From the NCBI RefSeq assembly GCF_013410955.1, contig NZ_JACCCG010000006.1, positions 310,001 through 374,000 on the forward strand: a stretch of 64,000 nucleotides of DNA, given 5' to 3'. The notes below the pieces were generated by a model. The model did not search any database. It worked only from the letters and a program-made list of their open reading frames with translations, and was not told the DNA's origin. Below are positions 23,958 to 34,180 of this stretch, piece by piece (positions within the stretch are counted from its first letter, which is position 1; each line of letters opens with the position of its first letter). The stretch is from Microbacterium sp. AK009 (lineage in GTDB: Bacteria; Actinomycetota; Actinomycetes; Actinomycetales; Microbacteriaceae). A program made the position numbers and the translations under genes.

Positions 23958-24722
23958 TCAGTTGCCTCCGGTGACGCGGAGGTTGGCGCCCGAGGTGAAG
24001 GCGGCGCCCGGGCCGAAGAAGTAGGCGACGGCGTCGGCGATCTCGTGGGGATGCGCCGCGCGGCGCAACGGGATGCCGGGGGCACGCTCTGCGGGAGCGT
24101 CCGGGCGCCCGCCATCGGCGTGGATGGTTGTGTAGGTGGTGCCGGGCGAGACGGTGTTCACACGCACGCCCTGCGGGCCGAACTCTTTGGCCAACCCGAT
24201 GGTCATCGCGTTGATCGCGGCCTTGCTCATCGCATACGGCACGTAGGTGTTCGGTGCTCCGCTCGTCGCAGCACCCGAAGAGATGTTGACGATGGTGCCG
24301 CCCTCGCCGCCCCTCAGGGTCGACATCACCTCCAGCGCCGCGCGTGTGAGGGAGATGGGAGCGAGGACGTTGATGCGGAGCATCCGTTCCACTTCTGCGA
24401 GGTCGATGTCGAGGTAATCGCCGATCCGCATGGTGACACCGGCGTTGTTGACCAGGCCGGTCAGTCGCCCATACTCCTCCAGTGTCGCGGGGACCAGCGC
24501 AGCGGCGTCGTCGAGGTCTGCCAGATCCGCCCGGATGAGCAGGACCCGGGCGCCAAGGGCGCGGCAGGCCGCAGCGACGGCGGCCGCCTCGTCGCTCGCG
24601 ACCCGGTAGGTGAGCGCGAGGTCATGCCCGTCGGCGGCAAGTCGTTCGGCGACGGCGGCTCCGATGCCTCGGCTCCCACCGGTGACGATCGTGACAGGGC
24701 GGGATCCGGTCGAATGCGGCAT
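23958..24722 (-). CDS. SDR family oxidoreductase
   Basis: The product is a 254-residue classical SDR. TGGSRGIGAAV is near residue 16, NNAG in the middle, catalytic YAMSKAA after ISSGAATS, then VRVNTVSPGTTYT. FGPGAAFTSGANLRVTGG near the end is typical of glucose/3-oxoacyl-type reductases. The substrate cannot be deduced. ATG 24722 is six bases after TAGGCT, so leaderless. It stands alone and is divergent from the DGPF-sigma pair. Confidence 0.9.
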   Translation of the reverse strand: MPHSTGSRPVTIVTGGSRGIGAAVAERLAADGHDLALTYRVASDEAAAVAAACRALGARVLLIRADLADLDDAAALVPATLEEYGRLTGLVNNAGVTMRIGDYLDIDLAEVERMLRINVLAPISLTRAALEVMSTLRGGEGGTIVNISSGAATSGAPNTYVPYAMSKAAINAMTIGLAKEFGPQGVRVNTVSPGTTYTTIHADGGRPDAPAERAPGIPLRRAAHPHEIADAVAYFFGPGAAFTSGANLRVTGGN

Positions 24723-24728
24723 CCCGCA

Positions 24729-24734
24729 AGCCTA
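24729..24734 (-). promoter_or_regulatory. -10 box, leaderless type
   Basis: TAGGCT on the minus strand ends six bases before the ATG at 24722. Confidence 0.55.
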
Positions 24735-24909
24735 TGTTTCGCCGACGTGAGGCGGGACTCCGTCCGGCACCACCCACCAGTCGGCGAACGATCGAGCGCG
24801 GTCGCGGTCGATCGTCGTCAGCCGCGTGATTCTTGTCGGAGTGTCGATCGGCGATGCCTTCAATCGTCACCCTAGTGACGCCGAATCCGGCCCACGAAAG
24901 GATGACATC

Positions 24910-25293
24910 ATGCGATACGCACTCCTCTTGCACTACCCCGAGATGACCGCCGACGAACTCGGCGCCGAAGCGCTGGCCGAAGGGATGCGAGCCTTCGACG
25001 ATTATGCGAAGGCCCTCGACGCCGCCGGCGTTCTCATCAGCGCCGAGGCGCTGCAGCCGTCCAGCCTCACCACAACGGTCACGGCTGCGAACGGTGCGCT
25101 CCAGGTGCAGGACGGCCCCTTCGCCGACACGAAGGAGCAGTTGGGCGGCACCTTCGTCATCCAGGTCGACAACCTCGATGACGCCATCGCCTGGGCGGGT
25201 CGTGCGCCGTCGGCGCAGTACGGCTCGGTCGAGGTGCGCCCGTCGGGCACCTACTTCGCCGACGGGGCGTGGCAGGCCTTCGATTACCGATGA
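24910..25293 (+). CDS. YCII-related DGPF domain protein
   Basis: The product has 127 residues. MRYALLLHYPEM opens the YCII-like ferredoxin fold, and VQDGPFADTKEQLGG is the DGPF motif. EVRPSGTYFADGAWQAF ends the protein. Members are small dimeric proteins of unknown biochemistry, widely encoded next to ECF42 sigma factors and presumed to be their targets or cofactors. AAAGGATGACATC supports the ATG at 24910. Its stop overlaps the sigma gene start in an ATGA. Confidence 0.9.
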   Translation: MRYALLLHYPEMTADELGAEALAEGMRAFDDYAKALDAAGVLISAEALQPSSLTTTVTAANGALQVQDGPFADTKEQLGGTFVIQVDNLDDAIAWAGRAPSAQYGSVEVRPSGTYFADGAWQAFDYR

Positions 25294-26351
25294 CCGCGGA
25301 GGGAGACGCCAGGGCCGTCGCCGAGCGCACGGCGCGGGTGTCTTACGGACGCGTCCTGGCGGTGGTGGTGTCGAACACCCGCGACGTCGCCCTCGCCGAG
25401 GACGCCCTGGCCGATGCTTTCGAGCGAGCCTTACAGGTCTGGCCCCGAGACGGCATCCCTGCGAATCCGGAAGGGTGGGTGATCACCGTGGCGCGGAACC
25501 GACTGCGCGACGCGCTCGGGTCTGCGGCTCGGCGCACCTCCGCTGATCTTGACGACGGCCTGGCGGCGCGCCTCGCCGACCCGGCGTCTCGCGACGCCCT
25601 CGACGAGCTTGAGCGGCGCGAGGGCATCCCCGACCGCCGCCTGGAACTGCTCTTCGCGTGCGCTCATCCGGCGATCGACCCCAGCGCCCGTACGCCCCTC
25701 ATGCTGCAGACGGTGCTGGGGTTCGAGGCGGCGCAGATCGCTGCCGCCTTCGCAGTCCCGAGCGCGACGATGGCCCAGCGACTCGTACGGGCGAAGCGGC
25801 GCATCCGCGATGCCGGCATTCCGTTCCGTATCCCGCGCCGCGACGAGATGCCCGCGCGTCTGCCCGCAGTGCTCGAAGCGATCTACGGCGCCTACGCGAT
25901 CGACTGGCTGCATCAGGGCGATGAGCCGCGCGAGTCGCTCGCCGACGAGGCGCGCTGGCTCGCGGTGCTCACCGCCGCGCTGCTGGGCAACGAACCCGAG
26001 GCGTGGGGGCTCGCCGCGCTTCTGACGTTCGCCCAGTCTCGCGCGGCGGCCCGCATCGGCGATCCCTGGCCGCCGCTCGACGAGCAGGACACCGCGCTGT
26101 GGGATCGCGCGCTCATCGCCGAGGGCGACGCGCTCCTGCAGCGGGCGTCCGACCTCGGCCGCCCGCTGGGGCGCTTCCAGCTCGAGGCGGCGATCCAGGC
26201 GGTGCACTGCCACAGGGCCCGCACCGGAGTGCTCGAGGTCGATACCCTCGTGCGGCTCTACCGCGGACTGGTCGCCATCGCCCCCACCGAAGGGGCGCGT
26301 GCGGCCCTCGCCGCCGCTGAAGCACGGGCGGCGGCAGCTTCGCCGTCCTGA
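25290..26351 (+). CDS. ECF sigma factor, ECF42-type with C-terminal extension
   Basis: The product has 353 residues, about twice a minimal ECF sigma. Region 2 is near residues 15-60 (DVALAEDALADAFERALQ, GWVITVARNRLRD). Region 4 is near 110-175 (RTPLMLQTVLGFEAAQIAAA, TMAQRLVRAKRRI). The remaining about 170 residues form a helical, TPR-like extension (LFACAHPAID before it, then WGLAALLTFAQSR). This architecture and the overlap with a DGPF gene define group ECF42, which has no anti-sigma factor and is thought to be controlled through the extension. Confidence 0.9.
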   Translation: MTAEGDARAVAERTARVSYGRVLAVVVSNTRDVALAEDALADAFERALQVWPRDGIPANPEGWVITVARNRLRDALGSAARRTSADLDDGLAARLADPASRDALDELERREGIPDRRLELLFACAHPAIDPSARTPLMLQTVLGFEAAQIAAAFAVPSATMAQRLVRAKRRIRDAGIPFRIPRRDEMPARLPAVLEAIYGAYAIDWLHQGDEPRESLADEARWLAVLTAALLGNEPEAWGLAALLTFAQSRAAARIGDPWPPLDEQDTALWDRALIAEGDALLQRASDLGRPLGRFQLEAAIQAVHCHRARTGVLEVDTLVRLYRGLVAIAPTEGARAALAAAEARAAAASPS

Positions 26352-26425
26352 GTTCGTCACTGAGCACCTCGCGGTGGCCTGACCACGCCGATCTGCAGCA
26401 GGGTGCGCCGCGCCCAAACCCACCC

Positions 26426-26447
26426 CCGCGGTCGGAACCGACCGCGG
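26426..26447. terminator. Bidirectional hairpin
   Basis: The perfect 10-bp stem CCGCGGTCGG / CCGACCGCGG with a two-base loop lies between the convergent sigma and ABC permease genes. Confidence 0.75.
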
Positions 26448-26525
26448 CGCAGGGGGTTTCGACGGGGGAGGTCGGTCTCGGTCCACGCAGCGCCCGCCCG
26501 GCGGGCGCCCCCGCGGCCCCACGCG

Positions 26526-27326
26526 TCAGCGCGACCCGGTCGGCATCCCCATCCGGGCGAGCACGACGTTCTCGACCACCTGCACCACGTTGTAGAGCAC
26601 GAGGGTGATGACGGTGATGAGCGCCACCGACGCCCAGAGCTCGTCGAAGCGCGCCGAGGCGCTGAACTTCTGGATCATCCCGCCGATGCCCTGACCCGTC
26701 GACAGCCACTCCGCGAGGAGCGCGCCGGTCACCGCACCCGGGACCGACACACGCGCCGCGGCGAAGAGCGACGGCAGGGCGCCCGGCACATTGACCTTGC
26801 GCAGCTGCGTCGCCCGCCCGCCGCCATAGACGTGCACGAGGTCGAGGCTCTCCTGCGACGCGCGACTGAGCCCGAACAGCACCGACGCGAGCGCGGGGAA
26901 GAGCACGACGATCGACCCGATGACCGCGACCGACGCGGGGGTTCCGCGGCCGGTGATGAGGATGATGACCGGCGCGATCGCGACGAGCGGCACGCTCCGC
27001 AGCAGCAGCGCCAGCGGCATCACCCCCATCTCGACCGAGCGCGACAGCGAGAACGCGATGGCGAGCACGACGGCGACGAGCATGCCGACGACGAATCCCA
27101 GTGCCGCGTCGGAGAGGGTCTGCGCGAGCAACGGCGCCATCTCGGCACGGTGCAGCGCAGCATCCTCATCGGTGACGAGGAACTGCCACACCTCCACCGG
27201 GCCCTTGGCGACGTAGGGCGAGATGCCGGTGAGATTCACCACCGCCCACCAGAGCGCGACGACGATGACGAGGGTGAGGAGGGCGTTCAGGAGCGAGCGG
27301 CCGACGGCCCGCGCGGCGCCGGTCAT
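26526..27326 (-). CDS. ABC transporter permease, SsuC/TauC-like
   Basis: The product is a 266-residue BPD-type permease with six membrane segments. The EAA-like loop is DLVHVYGGGRATQLRKVNVP, followed by ALPSLFAAARVSVPGAVTG. It is typical of the nitrate/sulfonate/thiamine-precursor importer family. ATG 27326 overlaps the preceding permease stop in an ATGA; the open frame upstream is a shadow. It is the last gene of the four-gene importer operon starting with the binding protein at 30129. Confidence 0.9.
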   Translation of the reverse strand: MTGAARAVGRSLLNALLTLVIVVALWWAVVNLTGISPYVAKGPVEVWQFLVTDEDAALHRAEMAPLLAQTLSDAALGFVVGMLVAVVLAIAFSLSRSVEMGVMPLALLLRSVPLVAIAPVIILITGRGTPASVAVIGSIVVLFPALASVLFGLSRASQESLDLVHVYGGGRATQLRKVNVPGALPSLFAAARVSVPGAVTGALLAEWLSTGQGIGGMIQKFSASARFDELWASVALITVITLVLYNVVQVVENVVLARMGMPTGSR

Positions 27327-28131
27327 GCCGCCGCCGCCTTGCCCGAGACCCACGGGGCGACCGCGCGGGCGAGCAGCCCGACGACGGCGTAGCCGATGAG
27401 CGCCACGATCGCCGACAGCAGGAACACCGCCCACACGCGCGCGGAGTCGAGGTCGCCCTGCAGACGGATGAGGGTGATCCCGACGCCCCGATCGGTCGCC
27501 CCCATGTATTCGCCGAGGATCGCGCCGAGGAACGCGGAGGGCACCGCGATCTGCAGGGCGTTGAGGATGGCGGGGAGGGCGGCGATCAGCCGGACCTTGC
27601 GCAGCTGCATCCATCTCGATCCGCCGTAGACGCGTACGACGTCGAGGCTCGAGCGATCGGACGAGCGGAACCCGAGGAGAGCCCCGACGACGGTGGTGAA
27701 GAACACCGCGAGGGCGGCGAGGAAGATCGCTGTCGCGCTCGGTTCACCCGCGCGGCGCGCGCCGCCGAGGACGACGATCGCGATGCCGCCGACGGCGACG
27801 ACCGGCAAGCAGTAGCTGACGACCGCGATCTGCACGACGACGGTCTCGATCTGGGGGAGGAGGAGCACGGTCGAGGCGACGAGGAGCGCCAGGCCGTTGC
27901 CCCACGCGTAGCCGATGAGCGCCTCGGTGATCGTGACCTCGAACACCCCGATGTAGGGGGCGAGGCCGTCGGTCCAGATGGTCTGGAACACCACGAACGG
28001 CGAGGGCACGGGGGTGAAGGTCGTGCCGGCCGGAGGCTGGAAGACCGTCGCCGCGAAGATCCACCACGCGGCGAGGAGCCCCGCGGCACCGATGACGCCG
28101 GCGAGCCAGCCGGGGATGCGACGGACGCGCA

Positions 28132-28132
<1 letters not shown>
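27323..28132 (-). CDS. ABC transporter permease, SsuC/TauC-like
   Basis: The product is a 269-residue permease with six membrane segments and an EAA-like loop (DVVRVYGGSRWMQLRKVRLI) closely resembling that of the next gene, so the two form a heterodimer from an old duplication. Its start overlaps the ATPase stop by one base (TGATG). Together with the ATPase and the lipoprotein it forms an importer of the SsuABC/ThiXYZ class. Confidence 0.9.
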
Positions 28133-28989
<857 letters not shown>

Positions 28990-29007
28990 GATGGTGCGTC
29001 GCTCGGG

Positions 29008-30129
29008 CTACGGGAGGTAGTCGATGAGCTCCGGGTTCTCCTCGTAGATCTCGTCGATGATGGTGGTGTCGAACAGGTCGTCGACCGACACCTCCCAGCC
29101 GGCCGCGGCGAGCGAGGCCACGGTCTGCTCCTTCAGGGCGTCGGAGATGGTGAACAGTCCATTCGCCTCGGTCTCCTCGGTGGAGATGAGGAGGTTCTGC
29201 GCCTCGATGCCGAGCGCGGTCTTCTCGGGATCGAGTGCGCCGAAGACGGCCTCGAGTCCCTCCGACGACTCCGCGGCGGCCTCGTTGTAGTACTTCTCCA
29301 CGAGGGTGACGGTGTCGTCCACCGGCTGCTGGAAGACCTCGGTCCAGCCCTTGATCTCGGCGATCAGGAACGCCTTCAGCAGGTCGGCGTTCTCGGCGAG
29401 GTACTGGTCGGTGACCGTGAAGGTCTCGGCGACGTATGGCACGCCATTCTCGGCGTAGGCGAGGTTGGCGACCTCGTACCCGGCGAGCTCAACGGTGAGG
29501 GCCTCGTTCGTGAGGTACGCCATGAAGCCGTCGACGTCGCCGTTCATCAGCGGCGTCGGGTCGAAGTCGACGGGCACGACGTTGACGTCGGCGGGGTCGA
29601 TGTCGTTGGCGTTGAGGAGTGCCGCGAAGACCGAGGCGTTGGAGTCCTGCACGCCGATCGTCTTGCCGATGAGGTCTTCGGGGGTGGTGATGTTGCCGCC
29701 GTCGGCGAGGGAGAGGATCGTGAAGGGGTTCTTCTGGAAGGTCGCGCCGATGATCTTCAGCGGAGCCTCCTCCTCGGCGATCGCGGCGCCGACCGATGCG
29801 GCGTCGCTGAGCGCGACCTGCACCGTGCCGGAGAGGAGCTTGGCGACCCCGGTGTCGGGGCCCGAGATGCCGATGACCTCGTCGAAGCCGGCCTCGTCGT
29901 AGTAGCCGTTCTCGTAGGCGTAGAACTCGCCGGCGAACTCCTCGTTCTTGATCCAGGAGTACTGGACGCTGATCTCGCCGTACGACGCCTCTTCGGCGCT
30001 GTCGCCGCCGGCGGCGGCGGTGGTCGTGCCGCCGGAGGCGCAGCCGGCGAGGACGAGGGCGGCGGCGAGGAACGCGGCCGCGCCGGCGGCGAGGCGACCG
30101 CGGCGGCTCAGGGTGCTGTGTGTTGCCAT
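29008..30129 (-). CDS. ABC substrate-binding lipoprotein, SsuA/THI5-like
   Basis: The product has 373 residues. The signal sequence (RRGRLAAGAAAFLAAALVLA) ends in a lipobox LAGC with Cys30. The mature part is an NMT1/THI5-like binding protein: YSWIKNEEFAGEFYA, LSDAASVGAAIAEEEAPLK, GKTIGVQDSNASVFAALL. Family ligands include pyrimidines, thiamine precursors, sulfonates and nitrate. Since the operon is divergent from a xanthine dehydrogenase operon, a purine or other N-heterocycle is a reasonable guess, but nothing in the sequence proves it. It is the first gene of the importer operon. Confidence 0.9.
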   Translation of the reverse strand: MATHSTLSRRGRLAAGAAAFLAAALVLAGCASGGTTTAAAGGDSAEEASYGEISVQYSWIKNEEFAGEFYAYENGYYDEAGFDEVIGISGPDTGVAKLLSGTVQVALSDAASVGAAIAEEEAPLKIIGATFQKNPFTILSLADGGNITTPEDLIGKTIGVQDSNASVFAALLNANDIDPADVNVVPVDFDPTPLMNGDVDGFMAYLTNEALTVELAGYEVANLAYAENGVPYVAETFTVTDQYLAENADLLKAFLIAEIKGWTEVFQQPVDDTVTLVEKYYNEAAAESSEGLEAVFGALDPEKTALGIEAQNLLISTEETEANGLFTISDALKEQTVASLAAAGWEVSVDDLFDTTIIDEIYEENPELIDYLP

Positions 30130-30286
30130 CGGGTGTTGGCTCTTTCTCGTGCGGGTGGAGCGCAGGGATGTGATCAGGCGACGCTATGGCGCGGACGTTT
30201 CGCGGGGCGCCGCGCGGTGTTTCGGGGGTGTGACGGATGGCGCGGGGCGGTGGGGCGCGCGAGGTCCGCTCGCCTCGAGCGGCCCG

Positions 30287-30292
30287 TACAAT
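30287..30292 (+). promoter_or_regulatory. -10 box of the xdh operon
   Basis: TACAAT would start transcription near 30299, leaving a short leader with a GGAG site before the GTG at 30313. Confidence 0.55.
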
Positions 30293-30312
30293 CGCGAAGA
30301 TGGAGCGCGCTC

Positions 30313-31821
30313 GTGGCTGAAGACCGTCTGGATGCTGAACCGGTCGCCGAGGTGACTGTCGACGAGGTCACCGTCAACGGTGCGCTCCGCTCGCTCGACG
30401 GCGTGCCGGTGCACACCAACGCCCTCGACTGGCTGCGCTCGTGCGGCCTGACCGGAAGCAAAGAGGGGTGCGCCGAGGGCGAGTGCGGCGCGTGCGCGAT
30501 GCTCATCGCCACGCCGAGCACGGATGCCGCGGGCGCGGCGTGGACCGCAGTGAACTCGTGCCTCGTCCCCGCCCAGGCGCTCCGCGGCCAGGAGATCGTC
30601 ACGGCCGAAGGCCTCGGCACGCCCGAGGTGCTGCACCCGGTGCAGGAGGTCATGGCGGCGGGCGGCGGGTCGCAGTGCGGCTACTGCACACCCGGCTTCG
30701 TCTGCAGCATGGCCGGGGAGTACTACCGGCACGACCGGGCGCCGGGGGCCGACGGCGACCCTCTTCCCGGCGAGCCCCACACGCACCTCGGACCGAACGG
30801 GTTCGACCTGCACGCGCTGAGCGGCAACCTGTGCCGCTGCACCGGATACCGGCCTATTCGCGATGCGGCATATCAGCTCGGGATGCCGGACGGCGACGAT
30901 CCGCTGGCGGCGCGCCTGCGGCATCCGGCCCCCGAGCCCGTCCCGACCGACGTCACCGTCGACGGCGCTCGCTTCGTGCGACCGGCCACCCTCGACGAGG
31001 CGGTCGCCCTCCTTGCGAGCGAGCCCGGTGTGCGCCTGGTCGCCGGGGCGACCGACTGGGGCGTCGACGTGAACCTCCGCGGTGTGCGGGCTCCGCTCGT
31101 CGTCGCGATCGACCGGCTGCCCGAGCTGCGGGCGGTGCGCATGGACGACGACGAGATCGAGCTGGGCGCAGCCCTCACCCTGACCGAGGTCGCCGCCGCG
31201 CTCGGCGATCGCGTGCCGCTCCTCTCCGAGCTGCTGCCGCAGTTCGCGTCGCCGCTCATCCGCAACCGCGCGACCCTCGGCGGGAACCTCGGCACGGGGT
31301 CGCCCATCGGCGATGCGCTGCCCGCGCTCCTCGCCCTCGGCGCCCGCGTCACCCTCACCTCGCGAGACGACGAGCGTAACGTGCCGCTGGAGGAATACTT
31401 CACCGGCTACCGGCAGACCGTGCGGAGCGACGACGAGATCATCCGCGCCCTGCGCTTCCCCACGCCACGCGGCGAGCTCGTCGCGTTCCACAAGATCGCC
31501 AAGCGCCGCTTCGACGACATCTCCAGCGTCGCGGTCGCGTTCGTGCTCGACCTGCAGGACGGCGTCGTCGCCGACGCGCGGATCGGCCTCGGCGGTGTCG
31601 CCGCGACCCCGATCCGCGCCCGCGCCACCGAGCAGGCGCTCGTCGGCCGCGACTGGAGCCTCGCCACTGTTCGCGAGGTCGCCCCCGTGCTCGGGGCCGA
31701 GGGCACACCGATGTCGGACCACCGCGCGAGTGCGGCCTACCGTGCAGCCATGCTCGAGAACGCCCTGCGGAAGCTGTTCGCGCGGCATCCGAAGATCCCG
31801 GCATCGGGGGTGGCTCGATGA
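30313..31821 (+). CDS. xdhA: Xanthine dehydrogenase small subunit (FeS/FAD)
   Basis: The product has 502 residues. A plant-type [2Fe-2S] domain has C53, C58, C61 and C83. A helical [2Fe-2S] domain has C122, C125, C174 and C176. The FAD-binding domain follows from about 215 (RFVRPATLDEAVALLASE, LGGNLGTGSPIGDALPAL) with a CO dehydrogenase flavoprotein C-terminal domain. With XdhB it oxidises hypoxanthine and xanthine and passes electrons to NAD. The GTG at 30313 follows a GGAG site; the open frame extends over 2 kb upstream but matches nothing. The stop overlaps xdhB in an ATGA. Confidence 0.93.
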   Translation: MAEDRLDAEPVAEVTVDEVTVNGALRSLDGVPVHTNALDWLRSCGLTGSKEGCAEGECGACAMLIATPSTDAAGAAWTAVNSCLVPAQALRGQEIVTAEGLGTPEVLHPVQEVMAAGGGSQCGYCTPGFVCSMAGEYYRHDRAPGADGDPLPGEPHTHLGPNGFDLHALSGNLCRCTGYRPIRDAAYQLGMPDGDDPLAARLRHPAPEPVPTDVTVDGARFVRPATLDEAVALLASEPGVRLVAGATDWGVDVNLRGVRAPLVVAIDRLPELRAVRMDDDEIELGAALTLTEVAAALGDRVPLLSELLPQFASPLIRNRATLGGNLGTGSPIGDALPALLALGARVTLTSRDDERNVPLEEYFTGYRQTVRSDDEIIRALRFPTPRGELVAFHKIAKRRFDDISSVAVAFVLDLQDGVVADARIGLGGVAATPIRARATEQALVGRDWSLATVREVAPVLGAEGTPMSDHRASAAYRAAMLENALRKLFARHPKIPASGVAR

Positions 31822-34166
31822 GCGATCTCGCCCGCCGCCCCGCCGACGCCGTCGTCGGCCGCTCCGTCGCGCACGAGAGCGCGGCCCTCCATGTCACCGG
31901 CCGCGCGATGTACACCGACGACCTCGCCGTCGAGACCATGGGGGTGCTCACCGCCTGGCCCGTGCAGTCGACCCACACCCACGCGCGCGTGACCCTCGAC
32001 GTCCTCCCCGCCTACCGCGTGCCGGGGGTCGTCCGCGTGCTCACCGCCGACGATGTTCCGGGCGTCAACGACGCCGGCGTCAAGCACGACGAGCCGCTCT
32101 TCCCCACCGAGGCGATGTATCACGGGCATGCCCTGGCGTGGGTTCTCGGCGAGACTCCCGAGGCCGCGAGGCTCGGTGCCGCCGCCGTGGCGGTGACGTA
32201 CGAGCCCCTCCCGAGCATCGTCACCCTCGAGGAGGCGATCGCCGCAGGCTCCTTCCAGGGCGCCGAGCGCGCCATCATTCGCGGCGACGCCGGCGCGGCC
32301 CTCGCCGACGCCCCCCACGTGTTCGAGGGAGTCACCGCGTTCTCGGGCCAGGAGCATTTCTACCTCGAGACCCACGCGTCGCTCGCGCGCATCGACTCCG
32401 AGGGACAGATCTTCGTCGAATCGTCGACCCAGCATCCGAGTGAGACGCAGGAGATCGTCGCCCACGTGCTCGACCTGCCGTCGCACCAGGTCACCGTGCA
32501 GTCGCTCCGGATGGGCGGCGCCTTCGGAGGCAAGGAGATGCAGCCGCATGGGCTGGCCGCCATCGCCGCGCTCGGGGCGCGCCTCACCCGGCGCCCGGTG
32601 CGGCTGCGCCTGAACCGCACGCAGGATCTGACGATGACCGGCAAGCGGCATCCGTTCCACATCTCCTGGCGGGTCGGCTTCGACGATGACGGGCTGCTGC
32701 AGGCGCTGGAGGCGACGCTGACCTCCGACGGCGGGTGGGCGCTCGACCTGTCGGAGCCGGTGATGAGCCGTGCGCTCTGCCACGTCGACAACGCCTACTG
32801 GATCCCGAACGTCCACGTCGTCGGTCGTGTCGCCCAGACCCACAAGACGTCGCAGACGGCGTTCCGCGGGTTCGGCGGCCCGCAGGGGGTGTTCCTCATC
32901 GAAGACATCCTGGGGCGCACCGCCCCCGCGCTCGGCCTCGATCCGGCGGAGCTGCGCAGCCGCAACTTCTACGCCTCGGGGCAGGAAACCCCGTACGGGC
33001 AGGTGGTGAAAGACGCCGAGCGGATGCCCGCGATCTGGCAGACGCTTCGCGCCGAGGCACGGGTCGACGACCGGCGCCAGGCGATCGCGGCCTTCAACGC
33101 CGAACACGACGACGTCAAACGCGCGCTCGCGATGACCCCCGTGAAGTTCGGCATCTCGTTCAACTTCACCGCCTACAACCAGGCCGGCGCGCTCGTGCAC
33201 GTCTACAAGGACGGCTCGGTGCTCATCAACCACGGCGGCACCGAGATGGGGCAGGGCCTTCACACCAAGATGCTGCAGGTCGCCGCGACCGCGCTCGGGG
33301 TGCCGCTCAGCCAGGTGCGGCTCGCGCCGACGCGCACCGACAAGGTGCCGAACACGTCCGCGACCGCGGCGTCGTCGGGTGCCGACCTCAACGGCGCGGC
33401 GGTGAAGAACGCCTGCGAGCAGATCAGAGAGCGGATGACGGGGGTCGCCGCCGGGCTCTTGGGCACCGATCCGGATGACCTCGTCTTCACCGGCGGCCAG
33501 GTCACCGCCCCGCACCTGCAGCGTTCGGTGTCGTTCGCCGAGGTCGCCCTGGCCGCGTACTTCTCGCGCGTGCCGCTGTTCGCCGCGGGGTACTACCGCA
33601 CCGAGGGCCTGTCCTGGGACATCGAGCGCATGACGGGTTCGCCCTTCAAGTACTTCGCCTACGGCGCCGCGGCGGCCGAGGTCGAGGTGGACGGGTACAC
33701 CGGCGCCTACCGGCTGCGACGGGTCGACATCGTGCACGACGTCGGCGACTCGCTTTCGCCTCAGATCGACCGCGGGCAGATCGAGGGTGGGTTCGTGCAG
33801 GGGGCCGGATGGCTCACCCTCGAGGACCTGCGGTGGGACACCTCCGACGGCCCCGGTCGGGGGCGACTGCTGACGACCTCGGCGAGCACGTACAAGCTGC
33901 CGAGCTTCTCGGAGATGCCCGAGGACTTCCGCGTGCATCACTTCGCCGACGCCCGCGAGGACGGCGCGGTGTACGGGTCGAAGGCCGTGGGGGAGCCGCC
34001 GCTCATGCTCGCGTTCGCCGTGCGCGAGGCGCTGCGCGAGGCCGTCGCGGCCTTCGGGGAACCGGGGCGCAGCGTCGAGCTCGCCTCGCCGGCCACCCCC
34101 GAGGCGGTCTTCTGGGCGATCGAGACGGCGCGCGCGGCGCGCGACGCCGTGCCCGTCATCCGCTGA
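31818..34166 (+). CDS. xdhB: Xanthine dehydrogenase molybdopterin subunit
   Basis: The product has 782 residues, the usual length. Motifs for the molybdenum cofactor are present: GGAFGGKEMQPH, QTAFRGFGGPQG, TEMGQGLHTKM and, near the end, GSKAVGEPPLMLAFAV with the conserved Glu. The protein starts GRSVAHESAALHVTGRAMYTDD as in XdhB. It binds the purine and the Mo centre. It overlaps xdhA by four bases and is followed by xdhC 14 bases later. Confidence 0.95.
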   Translation: MSDLARRPADAVVGRSVAHESAALHVTGRAMYTDDLAVETMGVLTAWPVQSTHTHARVTLDVLPAYRVPGVVRVLTADDVPGVNDAGVKHDEPLFPTEAMYHGHALAWVLGETPEAARLGAAAVAVTYEPLPSIVTLEEAIAAGSFQGAERAIIRGDAGAALADAPHVFEGVTAFSGQEHFYLETHASLARIDSEGQIFVESSTQHPSETQEIVAHVLDLPSHQVTVQSLRMGGAFGGKEMQPHGLAAIAALGARLTRRPVRLRLNRTQDLTMTGKRHPFHISWRVGFDDDGLLQALEATLTSDGGWALDLSEPVMSRALCHVDNAYWIPNVHVVGRVAQTHKTSQTAFRGFGGPQGVFLIEDILGRTAPALGLDPAELRSRNFYASGQETPYGQVVKDAERMPAIWQTLRAEARVDDRRQAIAAFNAEHDDVKRALAMTPVKFGISFNFTAYNQAGALVHVYKDGSVLINHGGTEMGQGLHTKMLQVAATALGVPLSQVRLAPTRTDKVPNTSATAASSGADLNGAAVKNACEQIRERMTGVAAGLLGTDPDDLVFTGGQVTAPHLQRSVSFAEVALAAYFSRVPLFAAGYYRTEGLSWDIERMTGSPFKYFAYGAAAAEVEVDGYTGAYRLRRVDIVHDVGDSLSPQIDRGQIEGGFVQGAGWLTLEDLRWDTSDGPGRGRLLTTSASTYKLPSFSEMPEDFRVHHFADAREDGAVYGSKAVGEPPLMLAFAVREALREAVAAFGEPGRSVELASPATPEAVFWAIETARAARDAVPVIR

Positions 34167-34180
34167 GCGAGGTCGGATCG

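Noticed and set aside
31737..33941. 734-codon frame antisense to xdhB
   Set aside because: Antisense shadow; xdhB has full-length family motifs.
34167..34180. Additional xdh operon gene or guanine deaminase near xdhC
   Set aside because: Only 14 bases lie between xdhB and xdhC, and the next gene after xdhC is a convergent 2-hydroxyacid dehydrogenase.
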